Counted from the stretch's first letter, positions 10,546 through 21,508 are shown. The stretch is 64,000 nucleotides of DNA from Siphonodentalium dalli (GCA_032622095.1 CP136064.1:170632310-170696309), one strand, 5' to 3'. Notes: generated by a model not told the origin, from the sequence alone. Program-made: numbers and translations.

Positions 10546-11463
10546 AATTCTTATCTTGAAGCATTAGTGCATTTAACCCTTCCATAACTGGTGCTCTCTG
10601 AAATTTGCAAAAACTCTGCCAATGCATTCTCTTACATATGTGAGTCTCCCATAGGGAGCCTCACATATATAAGAGAATTCATTGGCCTAACAACATTTAC
10701 CTTGATCTTGTAAGCCAGTGCATTCTCCAATATACCGGTATGCGAGGCTCTTTATGGCAGATATCATGCATTAATTACGAATAATGCATGATATCTGCAC
10801 TCAGTCACGATATCTCCAACAGTTTCGAGGAGATAGCGCGATTTAGTGATGCATGTCATCAAACAACATTGTGATGCCCTATAATATAAATATTGAATAG
10901 CTCCCCCCTCACAATGAAAAACCCTTTTCCACTGTTGCACACCATGTATTGTATTGTATAATTATGTATTATCTTCTCATAATATCATGTAACATGATTT
11001 ACTTGAGAAATAAAACATTTGAACTTTGGAGACTTACATACATGTATATATTAAGAGAATGCACTGCCACAGGGTCTTGATTAAATACTTTAACAGCGCA
11101 GCTCCTGTCATGAAAGGGTTAAGTTTTGATGGGATTCTGAATAAGAATGCAGACTTGTAAAAAAAACACTCATCCTTATTGTGTTTGATGGATAAGTGAT
11201 TTTAGCCCCAAGTGTCGGAACTCAAAAACTGAAGCCCAATAGAACTCCAAAACTGAAGCCTAATAGTGCATGGAAAATATGTTTTTAAATGTAAAAGTGT
11301 TTGCATATAATGCCAGATTTGGTGATTTTCCCCCCCCCCAAGTTTACTGATCAAGTAACCAGTATTCTTCCTTAATTTGAATGGCTTATATATTTTCCTG
11401 ATTTCTATAATAAACAACTACCAGCTTATTTGGCCTTCATACATGTCCGTCTATGGTTTTCAG
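10546..11463. other. spacer almost filled by a TTAA element
   Basis: The family-3 element at 10577-11118 takes up most of it; the remainder is AT-rich with a C-run near 11330 and the acceptor tract ending in AG at 11462-11463. Confidence 0.5.
10577..11118. mobile_element. TTAA-flanked double-hairpin MITE, family 3, copy 1
   Basis: TTAA occurs at 10573-10576 and 11119-11122. The ends are CCCTTCCATAACTGG and CATGAAAGGG. Inside are hairpins built on 'tctcttatatatgcgag' and its reverse complement. The copy is longer than others (542 bp) because about 250 bp of unrelated sequence, including a small palindrome around 10765-10800, lies between the two hairpin blocks. TTAA targets and CCCTT ends are typical of piggyBac-type elements. 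Confidence 0.7.
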
Positions 11464-11832
11464 AGGAATCAGCCACCAGAAAAAGGTTCTAAAATATCGT
11501 TGCCAACCTTCAATCGCTGGGCAACAGGGGGAGTATTTGAATACAAGACTGAGAGAGCAGCAGATGGAAGGATATTGGTTTCTGAAGTCCGCTGCCGAAC
11601 TTGTAGGCGTTACTCAGACGAGATCTTACATCTGGCAGGCCATCGCTTCAAAGGGGAAGTGAAAAATTGTGTAGAGAATTATATGAAAGGGACAAGATTT
11701 GTCCACAAAGGGAATATAACCCGTCACTTAAGGTCAAAATTCCATTTACATGGAGTTGATCTCGGCAAGAAAGATTTCTATCTGACACCTATGTTTAACG
11801 CTGAGGAAAACAATACTTCAGATTATTGTTGA
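11464..11832 (+). CDS. ZF exon 7: long-loop CCHH zinc finger, WATGG subtype
   Basis: Phase-0 island after acceptor TTTTCAG (AG 11462-11463), stop TGA 11830-11832, 122 aa. R-W-A-T-G-G is at 18-23, Y-K-T-E at 27-30 and V-S-E-V-R-C at 39-44. Ligands are C44, C47, H88 and H94 (C-x2-C-x40-H-x5-H), with R-R-Y-S-D-E-I after the second cysteine as in exon 6, Y-M-K-G-T-R in the loop, and an acidic C-terminal end. The 40-residue loop is the longest of the six. It is the last member of the long-loop block; all exons downstream are C2H2. Confidence 0.8.
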   Translation, partial: RNQPPEKGSKISLPTFNRWATGGVFEYKTERAADGRILVSEVRCRTCRRYSDEILHLAGHRFKGEVKNCVENYMKGTRFVHKGNITRHLRSKFHLHGVDLGKKDFYLTPMFNAEENNTSDYC

Positions 11833-12078
11833 TAGTTTCCATCCCTATTTTGAACTATTCTCTGAGGATGCTTTGATTTTGCTGAAGAAAAACTTGAGAT
11901 TTTTTTATGTTTTATAGGATGGTAAACATAGTGTATAATGTCCGGATTGACTGCTCGTCGTCCGTCCGCCTGTCTGTCTGTCCTTTTGTAAGGAAACTAA
12001 ACTAAAAAAGAAATAGAATCTATGTGAAGAAGTTTTATAATAAAAAAAACTTTCCAGAGAAGATGAGACCTACATTAA

Positions 12079-12171
12079 GCAGAATGAGGTCCTCAGAGAG
12101 TGAATTTGGTGATGCTAGCCCACTTTGTGGGATAGCATAACTAAATTCACCCTCTGGGGACCTCATTCTAC
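12079..12171. mobile_element. family 2 palindromic MITE, copy 1
   Basis: Starts GCAGAATGAGGTCC and ends with the complementary GGGGACCTCATTCT. Arms pair through 'gagagtgaatttggt' and 'actaaattcaccctc', with a loop around 'gctagcccac'. About 93 bp, non-coding. Confidence 0.75.
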
Positions 12172-12217
12172 AAATGACAGGCACACTATTATATTAAAAC
12201 TCAGGCATGTCTCATGT

Positions 12218-12437
12218 CAGTTATAAAATTATACATGTACTTGGGAATGGTAATATTATTCATTTGGAAGGATGTTTAGGTAATAAAGGCAGACGAAAAG
12301 CTAATACAAGTGCTGAAGGATTCATAATCTTTGGTGGGAAATATTCAGAGAATAAGTTCAACAAACAGCCTTATTATCCAAACATTTCCTATGGGAACTA
12401 CTCGTCAATGAGTATTTAGTAAAGAAAGAGTTAAACA
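12218..12437. mobile_element. family 4 element, reverse orientation
   Basis: Contains 'cagttataaaattatacatg', 'ggaaggatgtttagg', 'ggtgggaaatattcag', 'gggaactactcgtcaatgag' and ends 'aaagaaagagttaa', the reverse order of the copy near 9880. Confidence 0.6.
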
Positions 12438-13297
12438 CCAAACTTGATGCTTAATTGTATATAAAAATTGTTGACTACCATTTATTGGTAAATAATTTTT
12501 CCTATTTTAGTTCTAAAAATTTTAATTGGGAATTAACATTATTCATTTGTTGAGGAAGTTACAAACTTGTGGATATATAGCGTATGTCATTCATTAAATT
12601 TTCAGTTGTTGTGGTTGGAATTTTCCATAATCTTTAGTTGATAGCTACTTTCTACTAGTGGAGATCAAGTTCGGTTGCTATTAACTTATCGCTTTTGTTC
12701 ACTGAAGTAAGTCCATTATATGTTTTTAACATCCATGTCAGCTTATAATTTTATCCTGACATGAAATAAATTCAGCGACAACTGATCAGGGAGTATTTAT
12801 TTAACAAAACATGGGTGCAACTTTTCAGGCTTTGTGCTTTCTTCTATAACTTTTTCCATATTTAAATGTTCAATGAATAACTTAAAATTATTTGCTGTTC
12901 CTGCCTATTGATAAAAACAAACACCACAAAAGTATAATTTTTTGTGACATAAATTTTGCGAAGAAGATCTAAAAGATCTAACCTACTTTTTTCAGGCTTT
13001 TGTTTGCTATACATTTCGACTAGTCTTTTAGTCTTTATTAATGAGGTGATGGACTCAATGTGCTCCCTTTAAAATCTGATGGATAAATACCTATTTTCTG
13101 TTTCATGTATGGCAATGGCTTTAGAAATGATCTCTACTGATAACTGATAAGAGCAGTGTTATGTCACATTACAAGTAAATATCACATATTCAGGGTGAAA
13201 GAGAAGAAATCCTAATAAATGTTTGAAAATCATGAATTTCAACCACTGAATTCTGAGAAACTTGCCAAACTTATTTTTTTCTCTCTCTTGTCAACAG

Positions 13298-13498
13298 GGG
13301 AAGCTGAGGTGTTCACTCTGTTTGAGGGCATACACATCAACAAAAGCTTTTCAGGATCACATCATTCGCTATCACAAGAAACATAACTACAAGTGTGAAT
13401 GCGGATTAACGTTTCCGTTCAAATACGACCTGTATCGACATGTATCAAGAAGTGGGCATGGATATCAAAAAACAAAAGGGAACGGAGATTTATTATAA
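13298..13498 (+). CDS. ZF exon 8: two C2H2 fingers, second with C-x-C knuckle
   Basis: Phase-0 island after acceptor AACAG (AG 13296-13297), stop TAA 13496-13498, 66 aa, opening with G-K-L-R-C. Finger 1 is C5,C8,H21,H26 (C-x2-C-x12-H-x4-H). Finger 2 is C33,C35,H48,H54, with only one residue between the cysteines (K-C-E-C-G) and five between the histidines. The same short knuckle recurs in exons 9 and 10, so it is not a sequencing slip. The interfinger segment Y-H-K-K-H-N-Y is identical in exon 9. It is one of three tandemly related copies in 2.4 kb. Confidence 0.85.
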   Translation, partial: GKLRCSLCLRAYTSTKAFQDHIIRYHKKHNYKCECGLTFPFKYDLYRHVSRSGHGYQKTKGNGDLL

Positions 13499-13626
13499 AT
13501 AACATTCTGTATAATTCATCATAATTGTGTGGTTATTTAATAGAAAGAAATGACAAGATTGAAATTTTTTTGCTGACTTTAAATGCATCCAGAATCACAC
13601 TTATAATTTGTTAGATGTGGCAGGTA

Positions 13627-13844
13627 CAGTAATGCCCAAAGTAATTGACCACTTAACCACAGCATAATTATGGGTAATTTTTCAGGATTTAGTCGGAAAT
13701 ATGGCTTGTTGCCATTCATCGGAAAGCTTTCGGCGAGAGCTTTCCGATGAATGGCAACAAGCCATATTTCCGACTAAATCTTGAAAAATTACCCATAATT
13801 CTGCTGTTGTTAAGTAAAGTGGTCAATTACTTTGGGCATTACTG
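13627..13844. mobile_element. TA-flanked palindromic MITE, family 1
   Basis: 218 bp, CAGTAATGCCC to GGGCATTACTG with TA at both ends. The two arms are nearly exact reverse complements meeting at 'cggcgagagc' near 13732. Confidence 0.85.
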
Positions 13845-14172
13845 TAGACATAGACGTTTTTTATAACTACCAGATTCGTACTGTGGTAGTCACTGCCTGT
13901 TCATTTGGTTTCTCTTATAAACCTCTATCACTGCACTTCATTAGTATGAAATTCTACATCTGCACATTATGGGGCATGGATAATATTATTCAATATTTGT
14001 GTCATCGAAAGACATTAGATTATTATAGGTACTATCCATATGTATCTGAAAGCTATTTACAATGTATTGACCTATGAAAGACAACCAGATCGGTCCTAAA
14101 ATAATTTTATTGCAATCCCAGGGCTTGAATTTTCAACCTGACCATAGGGCTACATTCAATATTTCAACTCTA

Positions 14173-14374
14173 TATACTAAATATTCATAGTCGTTTGTTG
14201 AACTTATTTTCTGAAGATTTCCCATCAATGAATATGAATCATTCTGCTCTTGCATTATCTATTTCTCTGTCTGGCGACATCTTGTATTACCTAAACACCC
14301 CTCTAATTGAATAATACATTCTAATGTATGCTTTTATAACTGAGTGGGAGAATCTATTTAGTATAGATAGGGTT
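14173..14374. mobile_element. family 4 element
   Basis: Signposts 'atactaaatattcatag', 'gttgaacttattttctga', 'cccatcaatgaat', 'cattctaatgtatg' and 'ataactgagtgggagaatc', ending 'agggttaa'. Confidence 0.6.
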
Positions 14375-14822
14375 AAATTTTACTAAAATTCCCTACCTGT
14401 GTATCCGATGCTCTATCTCTTACCAGCTGTGTTTCCAACAACCAATTTCTATGAAACTCCTTTTCAGAGTCATACTGACATGCTGAATCGATCATTGTCT
14501 CGTCGAAATGTCATTTCCTGCAATCATGGTTCCCTCAAATTACGTCATACCTGTGTATCACTTTTATCTTGGAGCTACTAATAGTCCGTTCTGATTGGAG
14601 CCACTGACATGGAATCCCACAGTTCGGGAAATAGTCTATGAGAAGTAATCAGACCCACTATTTATATGGGCAGGTTTCAATTATTATTACCAAACACATA
14701 CAATTTGAAACATCTTGTATTGCAACTAATTCACAAATATGCTCCTTTTGTGGTGCTTATGTGAACATTTGTATGAAACTCTACCAAAGGTCTGAAAAGT
14801 GATATTTTTTCTCTTATCATAG

Positions 14823-15038
14823 GGCAAGCTGAGGTGTTCTCTCTGTTTGAGAGCATATGCATCAACAAGAGTGTTTCGGGAGCACATCGTTCGCTATCAC
14901 AAGAAACATAACTACAAATGTGAATGTGGAAAAACCTTTCCGTTCAAATACGACCTGTATCGGCATGAAATGAGAAGCTGTCATGGATCACAAAAATCAA
15001 AAAAAGGAAAATACAAAGAATTTTCTCCTGCATGTTGA
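14823..15038 (+). CDS. ZF exon 9: two C2H2 fingers, second with C-x-C knuckle
   Basis: Phase-0 island after acceptor ATCATAG (AG 14821-14822), stop TGA 15036-15038, 71 aa. It starts G-K-L-R-C-S-L-C like exon 8. Finger 1 is C5,C8,H21,H26. Finger 2 is C33,C35,H48,H54 with C-E-C-G-K-T-F and F-K-Y-D-L-Y-R-H. A lysine-rich tail follows (S-K-K-G-K-Y-K). High identity to exon 8 across both fingers indicates a recent tandem duplication; differences are concentrated around residues 13-20 of the first finger (helix region) and the tail. No ATG at its 5' end. Confidence 0.85.
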   Translation, partial: GKLRCSLCLRAYASTRVFREHIVRYHKKHNYKCECGKTFPFKYDLYRHEMRSCHGSQKSKKGKYKEFSPAC

Positions 15039-15488
15039 TGGTTTCAAGATATTAGCAAGATTCAGCTGTAACTTGTAACATGTGTACCATTGCCAACGAA
15101 AGTCTCCTGACTATTATTAAACGTGACCATTCTGCCTACGTATACAGTAATGCCCTAAATAATCGACTCCTTAACCAAAGCAGAATTATGGGTAATTTTC
15201 AGGATTTACCCAGTGACTCAGCCTGATCAATATTAGGCTTGGCCTGCGGCCTGACCTAATATTGATCTGACTTCGCCTCACATGACACCATATCCGACCA
15301 CTAAGCATCCCGTAACTTATAATATCCATCTGGTAATAAAAATAAAACCTGTCTGTACTGATTTGAAAAAAAAATCGCCCTTGACACAAAACATAAATTT
15401 TTGTTTTGGCCTAATGGCTTTAAATAGCCAGTCTGAGTCAATAGCAATAATATTTTCATCTTGAAAATTTTTATTTCTCTTACTGTAG
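15039..15488. other. spacer with half MITE and a small hairpin
   Basis: A left half of a family-1 element (15145-15208) is followed by a short palindrome around 15218-15272 ('gatcaatattagg' pairing with 'cctaatattgatc'). Otherwise nothing recognisable. Confidence 0.5.
15145..15208. mobile_element. family 1 MITE, left half only
   Basis: CAGTAATGCCC through 'ttttcaggattta', preceded by TA, then breaks off; the complementary arm is missing. Confidence 0.7.
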
Positions 15489-15656
15489 GCGAAGCTGAAA
15501 TGTGGGCTGTGCTCCAGAACTTACACATCACGACAAGCATTCAAGAGGCACATCACTCGGTTTCACAGAAAGCATAAATTCAAATGTGAATGCGGGAAAA
15601 CATTCCCCTTCAAATATGAGCTATATCAACATAGAACAATGCGACATCGGAAATAG
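15489..15656 (+). CDS. ZF exon 10: two C2H2 fingers, second with C-x-C knuckle
   Basis: Phase-0 island after acceptor TACTGTAG (AG 15487-15488), stop TAG 15654-15656, 55 aa. It has no ATG that would mark it as an ORF, and was found by reading from the acceptor. It begins A-K-L-K-C-G-L-C. Finger 1 is C5,C8,H21,H26; finger 2 is C33,C35,H48,H53 with the K-C-E-C-G-K-T-F knuckle shared with exons 8 and 9 and P-F-K-Y-E-L-Y. It ends three residues after the last histidine pair (H-R-K-stop), so it is the most compact of the three. Confidence 0.85.
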   Translation, partial: AKLKCGLCSRTYTSRQAFKRHITRFHRKHKFKCECGKTFPFKYELYQHRTMRHRK

Positions 15657-17411
15657 GGAGGCATTCAGTTCTTGACATACATGTATCTTATATTTCTATG
15701 CCATAAACTTCAATACAAGTCACATCTGAATGTTTAAAGCCACATGGCAGTTTGTGCTCCAAAATACACCTTATAATGTTTTCTTTTGAATTTTCCCTGG
15801 TAATGAAATTGGTCAATTAATAACTGACCTACCTTTCTGAGCATTGTATGTCCCATTAGGACGCATTAAAGTCCTAAACAAATATATTGTGACATGTGTA
15901 TTCATTGAAATTCTGGATTTGAAAATGGAATAACATGTGACTTCCAGAAAAAGTATATTTCGTTATCTTAACATGAAACATTTAACAAACTTCACATGCT
16001 ACATTCTCTTTGATTTATTTGTCAAAATGATGTATTACCATAAATGGTTTAGAGCGGTGACAGATGTACCATGTTCTTCCCATGGTCTACATGTGCAGTT
16101 TTACGCAACAACCTTAAAAAGATTATATTGACATGATATCAAATTAATTTTCAGCATTATATTGACAAATTTGTTCGGAAATTTTCTGCGTATGTATGTT
16201 TTGAGAGCCCTCTATCCAAATTATGTATAGCATTGGGGTTTGAATAGGCCATGTCCATTTATTAAGTCTGAGATAGCTTAAAATAATTTTTGGACTATTC
16301 CACATGATCAAGTCCCTGGATAGATAGGATTGGTTTCATGATAAACAGATTTAATTTCTTAAACCGCAAAATATTTGTTTTGCTATATAAATAAAAATTC
16401 TATCCCAGATGATATATGTTTCAAAAGACCTTTTTATACTGGCATTGGCAATTTGGTCTATTTGAATTCATATTCAATGAGGTTCCCTGGGATACATGAT
16501 AACATATTGTGTTCCAAAAGTAGGTCTACCCCTTCAATGTTGGTATTAAGAATGATGCATCACTTCAACATCAAAATAGGTCAATGAGGAGTGTGAAATA
16601 CTTTTATACGAATTTATATCCCATGGAAAGACTAATTCACGTCATAGAATATATCACCACAGAAATATCTGACCTCTTTTTCTTCAGTATAAAGCAATAA
16701 AAGAGCATTCATTGCTAGTCTTTTTCTGATATGGTATTACATTACGGAGAATTTAACTTACTTCATTAAGGAAAATTGAAAAATGTCTGACTACAGTAAG
16801 CGTTTAGTACATTAAGACAGTATGTTTGTAATTGAGTACTTTTGTCGGCCTATTTTATCCCTCCTAATAAAGTATGGATACATAATTTAGAGCTTTAAAT
16901 GAGATATGTCCATAGATTGTAATAACATGTCCATAGATTGTAAGATGGTATCCACTGAGCTGAGCATGATTACGACTAAAAATATTCGAAGCTACCAAAC
17001 CTAATAAGCGCTGTTTCTGTTGTAAAGCACATCATTTCATGTCTTGATAATGATCTTGTGAGGAAAATACAGATAAATTATATACTTCATGCACAATTGC
17101 ATGTTTTTTGGATTAGAAAATATCTACAAGTTATAGAAATTTATCTGTCATCTGTAGTTTGTGCATCTGTAATTGGCATTGGTTGAGTATTTTATAGAGA
17201 GAAATCACTAAATTAAAATAAAATTTTCTGAAACAAATTTGTATAATCCCCCAATACATTTTAATCACAATATTGACTGAAAATCTTTTGAACTTATGTT
17301 GCTCTCCCAAAATATATACGATTATATTATATTATGTTTATATTGTTAGGTGTTCGAAATTAATGGTGTGCATTTAAAATAACTAAAATTCTCTGTTATT
17401 CTCATCGACAG
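15657..17411. other. 1.75 kb non-coding spacer
   Basis: AT-rich; I see no gene, no copy of the main repeat families and no degraded finger. The acceptor AG is at 17410-17411. Confidence 0.5.
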
Positions 17412-17606
17412 AAAATATGGTGCGAGCAATGTGGGCGTGGCTATACGAGTAGGAGGACTTTTCGTGAGCATAACTATCGTCACCACAGGCCCCGTAGCCA
17501 TATCTGTGAATTGTGCCAGAAGTCTTTCTTCTTCCAGTGGCAGCTTCGAAACCATCTGCGAGATAAGCATGATGCAGTGACGGTTGCTCCAACCGAGAAA
17601 AAATGA
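17412..17606 (+). CDS. ZF exon 11: two C2H2 fingers
   Basis: Phase-0 island after acceptor GACAG (AG 17410-17411), stop TGA 17604-17606, 64 aa, no ATG in frame. Finger 1 is C4,C7,H20,H25 with G-R-G-Y-T-S-R-R and R-H-H in the histidine part (H24 also available). Finger 2 is C32,C35,H48,H53 with an ordinary C-x2-C and three phenylalanines in a row before the helix. The layout (first finger H-x4-H, short R-rich linker) places it with exons 8-10, but with a normal second knuckle. Stops on the opposite strand are absent over part of it, giving spurious antisense frames. Confidence 0.85.
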   Translation, partial: KIWCEQCGRGYTSRRTFREHNYRHHRPRSHICELCQKSFFFQWQLRNHLRDKHDAVTVAPTEKK

Positions 17607-19265
17607 AAATTCTGTCTATATGTCTTTATTGTCCCCTGTAGCTATGTTTATGAATCTCTGGTATTTAAAGGGCGAATATGCCAATGTAAAAAAATTCCCA
17701 TTAATAACAATGATCTAATATCAATATTATATGGGAAAATAAGTAATTTGAGTCGAAGATGTCTTCTGTAAACATTGTGGTTAACAGGTTTAATCTTAAA
17801 ATCGAAGTTAGTATTTGATATAAATTTTATTTTGGCTTGGGCCTCGGGCCATAAAATAAATTACTAATTTTAGTGTGTAGGACGTAATCAAATTAATTTA
17901 CGGAAAGTGGATTGGGCAACAAGTGGGACATATGTTCTTGTAAAAAATTATGTTGATACTTCTCAATTTTCAATGTGATTTTTGTCAGTGCTAGTTCCTT
18001 TCAGTATTATAAAAATTCACCATCAGTTACATGAACTGTGCATTGGTGAAAACTTTGGATAATTACTGTTGTAATTTATAATAGACTTTTCAATTACTAC
18101 CACTGTAGTGGGTACAAGAGCAAAATCATACATGATAGACTCCAGGTCGCCGGAACTATTGTTAGGTCATTAGATTCCGGCAAACCAACATGGGGTGATG
18201 CTTTGTGTGAGAAAACTTTGAAATTTAACATTTAAAAAAAAAAGCAATTTCTTACATCTGGGGGGGGGGCTCAAATCCTGCTCAAAGAATCCTTAACAAA
18301 ATGCTAAAATGATTTTAAATATCTAAAATTAAATTCGTATACATGATGAAGGCATTCTTTCATTTAGGTTTTTTAGGAGACAATTCTAATTTTTTGGGCA
18401 CACCCTTTTCAGACTTGAATTTGGGGGAAATTTAAAGGTGTTTAAGAGAGTTTTAACTGAACCAAAGTTTCAGCTTACAATCTTTTACTTAAGAAATGAA
18501 TGTAGTTTGAGTGTTTTTTTAAGGGTATATTGCTGTGGCCATTGGGCACATTGTGTGAACTGCGTGCTCCAAATGCCACAGTGGTTAGTGTTATGTTGTG
18601 TTTTATTGGGATATGAAATGCATGACCTAATTGGCAGTTGACCAATCACCAAACTGGATTTGGTGTAACACACACTATAAATATAACCTCTAAAAGGCTC
18701 TCAAAACATCGGCAATGTGAATAGAAAGTTATTGAATTTTCCCCGATCAACTCTGATCAACTGAGAAATAATATTTTGTGTGAATGATACCATATTAGCA
18801 CGTATCACCTAAGATCATTTTCTGCTTCTCCAGGAGGCAAAACTTGACTCATAATACAGTATTTACCAGAATATTTATGTAAAGTGCTATAAACTCATGT
18901 TTTCTTTTGTTTTAATACCAAGATAGTAACTGTTCAAAGTCACCACAACTGATCATAATCAGCGTTATTAGTAATTTATAGTTATTTTCCATTCTAAAAA
19001 TGTAAACATTACTGTCTATTAAAGCTACGTATTTCAACATGCAGAACCTCATCACTGGAGGATTATTAATAATGAAAGCAAGATTAAATTCCTTCTATTT
19101 TTTCGCATTCTTTGTAATAAAGGTTTAAAAATGTGAAGATTTTTCAGTTGTGCTGACCACGAACGCCTACCGTAGCTTTAATTAAAGACAATTTGTATAT
19201 GATGTCCTGTGGTAATAGGGAGTACAGTCTGATTATTAACTAGCTGTTGATGAATCTGCTATCAG
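17607..19265. other. non-coding spacer
   Basis: No gene recognised. A short G-run lies at about 18260-18268. A cysteine-rich open frame around 18520-18600 has no zinc-finger spacing. Confidence 0.5.
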
Positions 19266-19565
19266 GACAAAAAGCCTTTTACATGCCGCGAATGCAGTGC
19301 TGTGTTTCTTAACAAGATGTCTTTGGAGCATCATGAACCCACTCATGGGAAGAAAATGTGTGAACGCTGTGGCAAGTCATTCACAAGTAACTTTGTTCTG
19401 GCCGCCCATCTTTTGAGTCATATGAAACAAACTGGGCGAGGATCATACCCCTGCGAAATATGTGGCAAAAAGTACTTTGTGAAGTCTGAGTTTATAAATC
19501 ACATCAAAGGCCACCTGGATGGTGATGAAGGGAAAAAGAAGAAAAAGTCATGCCTAGTATACTAG
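19266..19565 (+). CDS. ZF exon 12: three C2H2 fingers, lysine-rich tail
   Basis: Phase-0 island after acceptor TATCAG (AG 19264-19265), stop TAG 19563-19565, 99 aa. Fingers are at 7-27 (C7,C10,H23,H27), 32-52 (C32,C35,H48,H52) and 63-83 (C63,C66,H79,H83), all C-x2-C-x12-H-x3-H. The link between fingers 1 and 2 is only G-K-K-M, shorter than normal, while that between 2 and 3 is ten residues. The tail G-K-K-K-K-K-S (89-96 region) could be a nuclear signal. The acceptor has a weaker pyrimidine tract than its neighbours. No close sibling in the window. Confidence 0.85.
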   Translation, partial: DKKPFTCRECSAVFLNKMSLEHHEPTHGKKMCERCGKSFTSNFVLAAHLLSHMKQTGRGSYPCEICGKKYFVKSEFINHIKGHLDGDEGKKKKKSCLVY

Positions 19566-19733
19566 AAAAACTAAGAACTGAAGAAAAAAATGTTCCTTTC
19601 TTTGAATTTGAATGCAATTTCCTCCTACATGTAAATTTCAAAGGCATATTTATCAAATAGTACCAGCAACATTCAATTGAATGAACATTTACTAGTATTG
19701 CCATCTGGTGTCTCAGCCGAGCATTCCATTATT

Positions 19734-19913
19734 ACTCTCAGGTGCCTAATAGTGTCAGCCCGATTATCAATTTTTGAGAACTCCAGACAATCACTATTAT
19801 TTGGCATTGAGACATAGAGTGAAATTGTCATCACTATTACATGTATTAATTTCAGCCTAAATCCTCACCCATTTCTGTTATCAGGCCATCATGATTATTA
19901 GGCACCTGAGAGT
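19734..19913. mobile_element. short inverted-repeat element (CTCTCAGGTGCC ends)
   Basis: Starts ACTCTCAGGTGCCTAATA and ends with its reverse complement TATTAGGCACCTGAGAGT-like sequence; about 180 bp, arms about 17 bp plus weaker pairing inside. Single copy in the window; non-coding. Confidence 0.6.
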
Positions 19914-20059
19914 AGGAATCAATTGTCTTTCTGCCTTTCATTTCCCACCCACCAGGAACAAACATCAGAGCCTATACAGAGGTGATACCATATTGTAACT
20001 GATGCTAAATGGTAGACAAGATACATTCAACCAAGTTTTATCTATCATATACTCTTTAT

Positions 20060-20971
20060 CAGGGATTCCGCTATACCGGCAGGGGGTCCCTTTGGCGGCC
20101 CCCGTTCCCCTAGCCAAGTTTTCCTCTGAGTTTTCCCCTGACGCATTCCCCTCCCAGGGCCCTTGAACCCCTTGTTTTAATGCAAACTCCTTGAAAACCC
20201 TGGAATTTCGTGTAACCGTAAAACCCTCAGTATATCGATTCGTAATATATAGCCGGAAACGATATATTTTGTGTACGATGCGAATGCGATATTTGTGACG
20301 TAACTCTACCAATGAAGCGTCATAGCTTCGTTCGTTACCAAGTATATATCTTTCCCGCCGATAGCAATACTCTCGAGTCAATTTCAATTGTGTGACCCCC
20401 ACCCCCCACCCAATGAAGCTTCATAGCTAACACTTTCCCGCCGATAGCAGCAATTCTTTTGAGGTAATTTCAATTGTGCGACCCCCAAATGATTGAATGC
20501 GACAACAAAATAGTTCCAAGCTTTTTAAACCAGTGTTTGTAGATCAAATTAATTTTTAAAAGACGAGTGAATGTTACTGTTGGTCATGAACTTCATGCGA
20601 ACAGTATAGTTGAATTTTAACTGGTACGAAATATCATAGTACATTTAATTATTCTACCCACTGGAAATAAAAAATAAATCTGAAGCTAGTCTCAGTTAAA
20701 AGTTCGTTTTTATTTCACTCAGTTCAATCACAATAATGTGGTTAATTGACTGACTGTTGTATCACATAAACGATGTAAATTGTTACATTTCTTGTTTTAA
20801 TTTTGAGAATGTATACATACCGGTACCAGAATTATAATCGTAATTCGCGTTCTGGGTGTGCTGGACAATGCATTTCTAGTGTTGTACTTTTCTAAATTTT
20901 CGAAGCAGGTGTTCGTGTTTTCCCCTATCTACAAACAGGCCCCATTCCCCTACCCCCTAGCGGAAACCCTG
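20060..20971. mobile_element. hAT-like non-autonomous element
   Basis: Starts CAGGGATTCCGCTA and ends TAGCGGAAACCCTG, flanked on both sides by TCTTTAT (20053-20059 and 20972-20978). CAGGG...CCCTG ends and a 7-8 bp target duplication fit the hAT superfamily. The 912 bp body has no transposase I can recognise; an antisense open frame over its left part resembles nothing known to me. Confidence 0.7.
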
Positions 20972-21508
20972 TCTTTATATAAATTTGAGCAATTAGACAT
21001 TGTGGTAATTGCACTAATTAAATCTAGACATTTCAACACATTTCATTTGTCTCCATTACTGCTCAATGAGACTGGAGGGTTCAGATTACTATGTTTTCAG
21101 ATTTTTGTAGTTTTGTACCAGGAACCAGTCTATTCCACAAGACATTGAGTGCACGCATATAAACATTATTATATATCAACATTGAGACGAAAGTTTGTTA
21201 TCAAAATGTACTTTTACTTTCATGAAGTAGAAAATTTGACTGTTGCCAAATTTCATGCATTAGACCGGTCCTTGCCCCAATCGAACCAGCTGCCTGATTC
21301 ATAGTAACCTGACTCGATAAGACTTTTGATATATTACATTACCTGTATAACATTTTTATTCAAAGTAAATATGAAATAATTGATGAATTTGTTTGAAGTT
21401 TTATTGAAGTAATAAAATATATTTTCCCTATTTACGAATTATCTCCATATTTCTCCGGTGGGGAACTTCCTCTGTAATGGTATCATCTTGTTAGTTGATT
21501 GGATTTTA

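Larger units (their letters stand above)
11833..13297. other. non-coding spacer
   Basis: Contains 'cgtccgtccgcctgtctgtctgtcc' style simple sequence at about 11958-11985, a family-2 palindrome (12079-12171) and a family-4 element (about 12218-12437). No gene seen. Confidence 0.5.
13499..14822. other. non-coding spacer
   Basis: Holds a near-perfect family-1 palindrome (13627-13844) and a family-4 element (about 14173-14374). No gene recognised. Confidence 0.5.

Noticed and set aside
18438-18641. Cysteine-rich open frame (C-C-G-H-W-A-H-C-V-N-C)
   Set aside because: Spacing fits no zinc-binding family, there is no acceptor in phase, and the surrounding sequence is ordinary intron.
19965-20402. 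145-residue antisense open frame over the hAT-like element
   Set aside because: No transposase or other domain recognised; it crosses the element boundary, so it is not a unit of the element.
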